Shown: positions 56,123-64,000 of the stretch, in pieces
Layout: each line of letters starts with the position of its first letter
How positions within the stretch are numbered: the first letter of the stretch is position 1
DNA from: Phlebotomus papatasi
Taxonomy: Eukaryota > Arthropoda > Insecta > Diptera > Psychodidae
DNA: 64,000 bases
Reading direction: 5' to 3'
Assembly: GCF_024763615.1 (NCBI RefSeq)
Contig: NC_077224.1
Span: forward strand, 63,994,712-64,058,711
Program-made: the position numbers and the translations under genes
Notes under the pieces: generated by a model
The model's database searches: none
Seen by the model: the letters and a program-made list of their open reading frames with translations, nothing else
What the model was told of the DNA's origin: nothing

Positions 56123-58184
56123 TAGGAGAAACCGGGGAGATTTAGGATACTTTTTCATGTTTTGACTTTAAGACACTATTACAAAAAATCACGATAGCGT
56201 ATTACAATTTTATGCGGTCAATAGGATACTTATGGGTATTGACTTTATAATAAGTACTCGATAGATCTTGAAAAACATCAGTTTTCTTGGAGAAGATAAA
56301 ACATTTAACTTGACGCTTTGTCCCAAACCTCCCCGATTTGGAGCAGTATGGAACGCAAGAGGGAATGTTTGGGACGCGTTTTTTCTCGCATAATTTGCAT
56401 TATTGAAGCACGTTAATTAATTTTAAGTACTAGATTAAAAATATTTCTAATTGAAATAAAAAGTTTAATGTTTTATTTCATTCTTAGAAATTAATATCAA
56501 TTTTATTTCTACAGTAGAGTCATTTATTGTCAATTAAGTATTTAAAGTATTTTCTTCTTATTTTCCATCTACCATTCTTTGCTGTTTTTATTCTAAATAT
56601 TGCAATCAGGATCATCAAATTCCTAAGGACAGTAGATTTTCTTGCAACTTTTAGTTATCAACGCATTGAAGGATTCCTGTTTGATTTTACGACAATTGCA
56701 TGGCACCTAGTTTTTTGCTTACTTCTCTGAATAACCTCTCGCCTTGCCTTTTCTGGAGAACTTGTGAGTATTATAGAGGATATTGCTCGAAAAATTTTCG
56801 AGAAAATAGTTTTTAACGGGATTAGGCAAAGGTCGAATATCCTCTGGAGAAGAAATTATTGATTTGCAAAAAAGGTCGGAATTTCTGTGTTTTCTTTATT
56901 ATAATCAAGTTATCGGCCGGATTCCATATAGATTTGCAAAACATTGATGGTTTAATTGTCTCTGTATTTAGAGACATCTGCTCCACTGGTAAAGTTTGCA
57001 CAAGAGGGAGATTCCCAGTAGAAACTGGGCATTACCCAAGAAACAAAATAGCTGCCTTATAGAACCAATTATTTATTAAACAAGTCTTTTAGTGCACTTA
57101 GACTTAAAGTGAGAATTTTCTGTAGAAATTCCTATAGGAGCTCTTAAGATCCTTAAGAGTGCGCCACTTTACTTATAGTAATCTCAATGATGAGACCAAG
57201 AGCGTTATAAGCAAATAAAAAGATTTATGGTTCTATAGTGCCTTACTTAAGGAATTCTACAACAATATATTGAGAAAAAATTGTTTCTTGGGTACTCTCT
57301 ATTTTGACAATAAAAAATTGCACGACACCTACAATGTTGTCGAAAATCAACGCCCTATTCATCCCCTTTCAGGTATCCCAAACATCCCCATTTGTAATTT
57401 TTGGTATTCAAAACTTTTAAGTAAAAAACAAGAGCGTATAATCTCTAAAACTTTTATAAAAATATGTTCCCAGATTACACTGCTAGCTAATGAGATAAAA
57501 AAGTTTTGATCATATAGGGTAAGTGTGCCAAATTTCGGCATAGTTGCATGCAAGCGTCAAAGTCTCAAGTTTGAAATGTAATATCTTCAATAAAAATTGA
57601 TTTTTTTATTCATTCTACTTAAGGAGTGTTGCTTAAAACCTTGTAGACAGTTTATCGTCTTTATTTACTCTAAAATTATTCTTAATACATTTTAAAATGA
57701 ATAAAAATGTAGACATAGCTTTGGTGTCCTATTTCGGCCACCTTCATTCTCATAGTTCCTTGCCCTTCAGGAATTCTTCCAATGCCTTTTTCACGTCATC
57801 TCGTTTGTCGAAGCTACATTTTTTGTTATTCTTTTGCATTGTATAATCTCCAGAGTATGTAAAAACTAAAAATTCATGGAAATTCGAGGAACAAAAAAGG
57901 TGGCCGAAATTGCAAGCTAGCTAGAATTTGGCACACTTACCCTATTGTTGATATAAAATACAAAGAGCAAAACTGAGAAATCAAAAAATACAATTTTTAT
58001 TAATTTTTAAAAAAGTGTTCATAGACTTAAAACAATAAAACTGAGAATATCTATTCTTTAGTCAAGATATATCTTAATATTGCCTACGATTAAGCTGTGG
58101 TTAAATCCCATTTATTTAAAAAATTAATGAAAAAATCGCTTTGTCCCACACCACCCCTGTACCAAACCTCCCCGGTCTCCCCTA
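56123..58184. mobile_element. Element family I (TAGGG-type ends), contains MITE A
   Basis: Ends TAGGAGAAACCGGGGAG and, inverted, TAGGGGAGACCGGGGAGG, then TTTAGGATAC / TTTGGTACAG. 2,062 bp, about 1,630 without the nested copy of A. CCCAAACCTCCCCGATTTGG at about 56325 is another end-like piece, so the left part could be an older element. Only short frames, none recognisable. Confidence 0.6.
57515..57944. mobile_element. MITE family A, copy 2, nested in element I
   Basis: 430 bp, inverted relative to 84-507. Ends TAGGGTAAGTGTGCCAAAT are matched on both sides (right end ATTTGGCACACTTACCCTA). Confidence 0.85.
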
Positions 58185-60351
58185 CATAAATTTTACAATA
58201 TCCTCTTTTCACTTTATTATGTCACTGTAAAATTATTAAATTATTATTTTTTTTTTACGTAACCTGCTTTTTTCGTTTTTCTCTTTTCATCCTTTGCTCA
58301 ATAAAATTAGTGTAGAATTTATGCAAATGTGGATAGAATATTCTTGCAATTTCCTATATTGCAAGGTCAATTGAAACTATTTTAATGGCCAAATAAATAT
58401 CTTAGCATTTTGCCTATAAAAATTCTGCTCGAGAGATTCTAACGCATGATCTCATTTATAGTTCTCACGGAGTTATTTCCTAAGAATTTTGCATTAGTTA
58501 TTCTAACAGTCTTTCTCACTTTGAATAAATTAATATTGGTAGACTACTGATGTGATGACTTTGAAGTTGATAAATCACAGAAAGTTACTAATTGGTGACT
58601 TTTTTCATCAATTGATTGCAATTTTTTTTGTCCTGTGGTTCCTGCGGCTTTTTGATCATTTGCACGTTTTTCATATTAAAATATTGTTCTTTGCTAATCT
58701 CACGAAGAAGAAGAAAAAAATAAACTACACATTACCTTGTCTACAAATTCAATTTACATCTCTAATCGGCATGTGGTAGCTCATTTTGTCTAAATATTTG
58801 CAGATAAAAATTAGTGAAGAGTTAATTAAAAGTTTTTATCTTTCTTTTATGATGTTGCAAACATTGAAGAATATTTGATTAGGAAAAAAATATGTTATTA
58901 TAAAGCAGTGTATATAGAGAGAAGGTCAAGGAAGTTCTCATATTATTTTGCATTCTCGACCAATATCTTGGCATTATTATCTCAATGTTGCTCTTAATCA
59001 CACAATAAATCGGTTGGATGGTCTGTCAATATGGTCAAGATTAGTGGGAAATTTGAGAGCAATAAAAGTCTATGCGTGTGATATTTTATCAGATAATGTT
59101 TATGTATAGAATCACATTTAAACATTTTTATGTTTGCCCATTTGAGTCAAGAACTAAAGTGAAGAAGAAGAAAAAAAAACGAAGAAATCAAAGGCTAAAA
59201 ATCACAGTTTTTCACCTCATCTTGTGGTCAAGATTTTACATTATTAACTCCCAAAATATATCCATTTAACAATAAGTCACCATCCAGTGAATTGTCGTCA
59301 TCGTGAGATGATGATAAAGAAGAATGTAGAAAAACACGAAATTAAGGCAACTTCATTAAAATTCTATAATTTGGGAATATTATCTCACAAGATGAAACTA
59401 AAGAAGAGAAAAAAAAACTGCTTTAATAGTGACTAATATTAAATATTCCATTCGACTCTTTATTCTCTCTCCGCTCCTTTTTGTCTAACATCTCCACCTG
59501 GGGACGAATCACCAATTCCCCATCCAACAAATAAATCATTGAGAATTAAAGTGAGGACCAAAGGGGGAAAAGAGAACTATCAAATCAATAAACATCTTCC
59601 ATAAATTCCTATTTACATTGTTTTGCATTTTATACGGTGAGGGAGAAAAAGAAAAAAAAAACTAAATACGAAAAGAGACACTTGGTGATCGTCAAAAACC
59701 TTGGACATTTTTACAACACGCGGTCTGCGATAATTGTTGGAAACTCTAGAGTCGATTTGTCTGGCAATACCTGTCAGTGGGGTCGCCTGGTGCCATGAAC
59801 TTTGCTCTAAAGCAGCCAAACAGAAGTGGAGTTCTGGAAATTTACTGAGAGACTCTCTTAATTAACACTGTTGGATGAGTGAATTGAGTTAAAAAAAAAA
59901 GTGTCCGCTTAGACTAAGACTGGATGTTTAGCCAGGTGAGGGAAGGGGAAGGTGGCAGAGGAGGAAAGTATTAGCACAGGTAACACATTTTGTAGACTTT
60001 GTGGAAACATTTTATATAATCTGTGCTGCTATGTATAAAATATTTTCGAGCTTGGACATGGATTCTCCCACTCTCTCTCTCTCTTGGAATCTCTCGCTTT
60101 TGCCCACATCAGCCTTATCCACAAAAGCCAGCTATTTATATTACACTTGAGGAAATAATTAAATAGACAATCCCACTTAAAACAAATTAGGGATGATTTT
60201 TAATTTCAGTAAAGTCGTAAATGTAGACATTTATATAAAATATATTATTATGTTTCTGGAATCTGATGGATATTTTGTCCTCTTCCGGAGTTCATCAGAA
60301 TGTACTTTCTTTTTCAAAATTATTACTACTAAAAATTACTAAAATTGTAAA
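58185..60351. other. Long noncoding stretch, no gene seen
   Basis: AT-rich, with few repeats and small A-rich microsatellite-like runs (AAGAAGAAGAAAAA near 58710 and 59163; CTCTCTCTCTCT near 60074). Looks like unique intergenic DNA. No paired ends. Confidence 0.5.
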
Positions 60352-60560
60352 TAGGGTAAAATGAGGTAATTTGGAACCATTTACAATTTGGGACATTTGA
60401 GATTTTCTCACTGTTTTAGAGATTCAAAACGAAGAAATCTGTTTCTTTTCTTCTTAAAAGTTTTTTCTTCTATTTTGCTGTCTTTTTTTTCTCTTTGCTC
60501 ATCTGAAACAGTGAAAAAATCTCAAGTGTCCCAAATTGTAAATGGTTTCAAATTACCTAA
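60352..60560. mobile_element. MITE family E, copy 2
   Basis: GAGGTAATTTGGAACCATTT with ACAATTTGGGACATTTGAGA faces TCTCAAGTGTCCCAAATTGT and AAATGGTTTCAAATTACCT. The left border is TAGGGTAAAAT; the right border is altered. Abuts repeat S at 60562. Confidence 0.7.
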
Positions 60561-60561
60561 T

Positions 60562-61262
60562 TACTGCTCGAACTCAAAGAGAGAGCAGTTATATAATCGA
60601 CTTTTTTTCAACTTCTCACTGTTCTGCAGCTTAAACGGTAAGAGATATCGACTTCCGGTCTTCGATGACCCCTCCTCAAATGACATTACCTCATACCCAA
60701 CCTCTTTACTTTTCCCCCTCCCCTTTCGTACGTTCCCTATCCCTCAAAAATAGGTCAAATATGAGGTTTTTCCAATTTTGCAAAAAATTGACCCAAGCTT
60801 TTTCAATGATTTTTGGATAAGTTTTAGAGCTAGTTCTGGCGAACATTTCGCCCAAACATACCTATGGCCGGAAAATTCGCCATTTTGAATTATTGAAGGT
60901 CAAAGGTCAAACACTTTGAATGGCTCATTTTTCAACCGATTTGGTTAAATTTGAATTTTTTGGAAAGGTACTGCAATGTTGAACCCGGCTACATCGGTCT
61001 TCATCGGTAATGAACCGGTTAAATACTGATTCTACTGCTCGAACTCAAAGAGAGAGCAGTTATATAATCGTCTTTTTTTTTCAACTTTTCACTGTTCTGG
61101 AGCTTAAACGGTAAGAGATATCGACTTCCAGTCATGACCCCTCCTCAAATTACATTATCTCGTACCCAACCTCTTTATTTTTCCCCTCTCCCTTTTCATA
61201 TGCTGCCTATCCCGCAAAAATAGGTAAAAAATGAGGTTTTTCCAATTTTTTACCCTACCCCC
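60562..61262 (-). repeat. Repeat S, tandem units, inverted
   Basis: TACTGCTCGAACTCAAAGAG starts at 60562 and again at 61033 (period 471 bp); the second unit is cut short near 61262. Motifs are the reverse complement of those at 13250-14016: TAAACGGTAAGAGATATCGA, TAGAGCTAGTTCTGGCGAAC and ATCGGTAATGAACCGGTT. Copies within this array are closer to each other than to the 13-14 kb array. Confidence 0.8.
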
Positions 61263-61933
61263 GTGAAATTAGAGCGAATGTGGCGATGAGTAGATGAAAT
61301 CAGATGCTAGACGTTTTTCAAATTATAAAAAAGTTTTTTTTTGGAGTTAAGAAACACGGTATAGACCTTTTTTAAAAACTTCTCTATTCTCTCCTCTTAC
61401 GATGTTTCGGAGATTGGTTGTCTCCTTCCTCAGGTATGGGTAGGTATGTGGAAGTTCTTATCAGGTTTTTGGGGAATCACTGTGTCAAACCGTCCAAATT
61501 TGAGGAGTGCGAAATGTCATCTATACCCCCCAAAAGTTCAAATTTGAGGAACTCTATTGAAAGTTAATTATTTTCAAAGTTATAGTGATTTTAAATCTCA
61601 AATCCTATACTCTGCATGTAAAATCTGGGCTTCAGTACGCTCTCCTGTAAAATTTCCCTACTGCGAGGTATTCGTTTCTTATTCTAAGCGGTCGATATGG
61701 CAAACTGCGTGCGAAAGGCTGACACTTCGTCTATATACGAAAATCCAGTTGAATCATTTCTAATAACGGATTTTCAAGGTCAAAGGTTAAAAAGGCTCAA
61801 GAGAGCATTTCTCAATCGAATGAAATCATATTTGAGCTTGTTAGAAAAGACTTGGAATTTCCGATAAAACTGAGCCGGTACTAGCAGTTCTGAATCAGTA
61901 ATGAACCGGTTCATTACTGATTCAAACTAATTT
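61263..61933. repeat. Unassigned sequence then repeat R fragment
   Basis: 61263-61740 has no gene or paired ends. From about 61770 R motifs appear (CAAGGTCAAAGGTTAAAAAG, GAGCATTTCTCAATCGAATG, GAACCGGTTCATTACTGATT) and stop where the palindrome begins. Confidence 0.45.
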
Positions 61934-63248
61934 CACTGTGCGACACGTTGTGGGTGTCTTTGACGAGAGTGCCAAAACTTGTTAGAGGGTCATTTAAGGA
62001 CCTCAAATCTGCAATCTGTTTGTCCGGGTCACCTCTAGATTTTTTTGGAAAAGCATTTTTTGTTTTTTGCTGTTTTCTAAAATTCAAAAATTCATATCTC
62101 CGGTTCTAATTATCCGGTGGTAGTCACATAAAGCTAAACTGGCGCGTAATTTCATCCTCTATAACTCTTGTGAACATATCAAGCATCTACGATGAAAATG
62201 AAGTATATTTTTTAAAGATTTTTTGAAAAAGGGCACCCAAAATGGTGCATTTTTCTGTGTTTTTTCCATCTTCTAGTAATTTTCCCACTTTAATAGAGCA
62301 TTTTATATGTCAAATAACTATGCCTAAAAGTTAGATAATTTAATATTCTTTCATTTTCTTTTGGTTTGAATTTTCTATCATAATTCGTTTATTCACAATA
62401 ATTTATTGAAAATAAAGTGCATTAAAATCTCTTATTATATATAATTATATTAGTATCTTTGTCTAACCTACTGAAGAGCATTCTCTTTTGCACTCTCACT
62501 TACAAATTTCATATAAAAAGAGGTGAAATGAAAGAAAAGAGACGTATTTAGAAATAGAGAGAGAAGAATAGCTGTTATGAGTGCCAAAAAACTATTCTTC
62601 TCTCTTTATTTCTATATACGTCTCTTTTTTTCATTTCGCCTCTTTTTATATGAAATGTGTAAGTGAGAGTGCAAAAGTGAATGCTCTTCAGTAGGTTAGA
62701 CAAAGATACCAAATAATTATATATAATAAGAGATTTTATTTTTATAATAATGCATTTTATTTTCAATAAATTATTGTGAATAAACAAATTAGGATAGAAA
62801 ATTTAAACCAAAAAGATATGAAAGAATATTAAATTCTCTAACTTTTAGGCATAGTTATTTGACATATAAAATGCTCTATTAAAGTGGGAAAATTACTAAA
62901 AGATGGAAAAAACACAGAAAAATGCACCATTTTCGGTGCCCTTTTTTAAAAAATCTTTAAAAAATATGCTTCATTTTCATCGTAGATGCTTGATATGTTC
63001 ACAAGAGTTATAGAGGATGAAATTACGCGTCAGTTTAGCTTTATGTGACTACCACCGGATAATTAGAACCGGAGATATGAATTTTTGAATTTTATAAAAC
63101 ATCAAAAAACTAAATATGCTTTTTCTAAAAAATCTAAAGGTGACCCGGACAAACAGATTGCAGATTTGAGGTCCTTAAATGACCCTCTAACAAGTTTTGG
63201 CACTCTCGTCAAAGACACCCACAAAAAGGTAAATTTTGTCGCACCGTG
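61934..63248. mobile_element. 1.3-kb near-perfect palindrome (long foldback element)
   Basis: The outer ends CACTGTGCGACA and, inverted, CACGGTGCGACA start arms of about 640 bp that match almost base for base to a centre near 62578, where AGAAGAATAG and CTATTCTTCT flank a loop of under 20 bases. Landmarks on both arms: GGGTGTCTTTGACGAGAGTG, CTCCGGTTCTAATTATCCGG, ATCAAGCATCTACGATG, TAATTTATTGAAAATAAAG-like, and CTCACTTACAAATTTCATAT-like. Differences are scattered substitutions and a few small indels. No coding frame. It lies within R-type repeat sequence. Confidence 0.9.
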
Positions 63249-64000
63249 TTTTTAACGGAATCTCAATTATATTACTCCTGAGCTATTTTGGGCGATCTTT
63301 TGAGTGATTCAATCTGTTCAAAAAAAAAAAAAACATGTAAACCGATAAACGGTGAGTTATGCGAAAGTACTTTTGAGGTATAACGTCTAAGTTACGGGTT
63401 AAAACATTCCGCAAAATTGGGACGCTTTTCTACCCATTTTCTTCTAATTTTTTAATGTTTACCTCTTTCAGTGAATGCAATTAAATTTTGGATGAACGTA
63501 TTTTTATATATTGATTAGTTATAATTAATACAGTTTATTGAGAGATTCCAAGATCTTTCTAAATAAACTTTATGTCACTCAATCGGTTAAAAAACTTTTT
63601 TTCCAAAGCTATTTGACTTTTGTCTTTAAAAACCGTTCTTAATCGTTTTAAGGGTATTTTAGTGTATGGACGAATAATAATTCCGCAACCTCCAAAAAGC
63701 TCGTATTTGCGATGCATTTTCTGTAAATCCGAAAAATGTGAGTTTAGAAGATAGGAGAAAAATAAAATGTATAATAAAGCGAAAACTGAGTTATGGAAAG
63801 GGTCTCTCGAAAACCCAAAGCCAATATCCATTACCGTGTGGCCTCTAGCTGTAATATTATATAAACATTCAGACAGAAAACCAAACGACCAAATTGAAGG
63901 AATTAAGAGAGGAATAATTAAGGCATTACAGGCATATTGCTTTAGGTATTTCATGTAATAAAACTTTTTTTTAATCTTTAGAACTGTATTATTTACATGT
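63249..64000. repeat. Repeat R/S-related sequence to window end
   Basis: After the palindrome, R/S motifs return: TGATTCAATCTGTTC, AAACCGATAAACGG, AGTACTTTTGAGGTATAACG (also at about 12265) and, near 63815-63855, ATATCCATTACCGTGTGGCC and CTCTAGCTGTAAT, like the S tail at 14160-14190. The two short frames here are not supported as genes. Confidence 0.45.

Noticed and set aside
58185..60351. Possible exons of a neighbouring large gene
   Set aside because: No frame with conserved motifs and good splice signals was found. Exons of an unknown gene cannot be excluded by eye.

Overview
This is animal nuclear DNA, most likely from an insect and probably a dipteran. The protein-coding part is two conserved eukaryotic genes with GT-AG introns. 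The rest is AT-rich and packed with insect-type repeats: mariner, piggyBac, pogo/Tigger and PIF/Harbinger relatives, jockey-like non-LTR fragments and a tRNA-derived SINE. Nothing prokaryotic or plasmid-like is present. The order-level call is inference from intron size, base composition and repeat repertoire; I could not run a search.

Layout. Positions 1-42,000 hold no gene I can support. They are a mosaic of short inverted-repeat elements (MITEs), retroelement fragments and unique AT-rich DNA. Several insertions are nested, and some still show clean target duplications: TA for pogo/mariner-like elements, TTAA for piggyBac-like, TTA for PIF/Harbinger-like. 42,309-51,227 is a five-exon gene for the Sly1/SCFD1 Sec1-Munc18 protein (Drosophila Slh). 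Its third and fourth introns, over 3 kb each, are largely built of nested MITEs. 51,493-53,069 is a two-exon gene for the USP39/Sad1 splicing factor, starting 265 bp after the SCFD1 stop on the same strand. From 53,100 to the end the window returns to repeats: pogo-like MITEs, a reverse-transcriptase fragment, a 470-bp tandem repeat and a 1.3-kb near-perfect palindrome at 61,934-63,248.

The two genes are housekeeping genes with unrelated roles: ER-Golgi vesicle fusion, and U4/U6.U5 tri-snRNP function in pre-mRNA splicing. Upstream of both start codons lies TGGCGCC followed 32-37 bp later by GTCAACAA, which may be a shared promoter signature.

I found no new multi-gene system. The strongest oddities are the 1.3-kb palindrome, an element whose ends look like plant Stowaway ends, at least ten otherwise unrelated MITE families that share a TAGGG terminus, a pogo-like transposase remnant inside one of them, and a 77-bp near-perfect hairpin in a SCFD1 intron. 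Element borders were placed by eye and may be off by a few bases.
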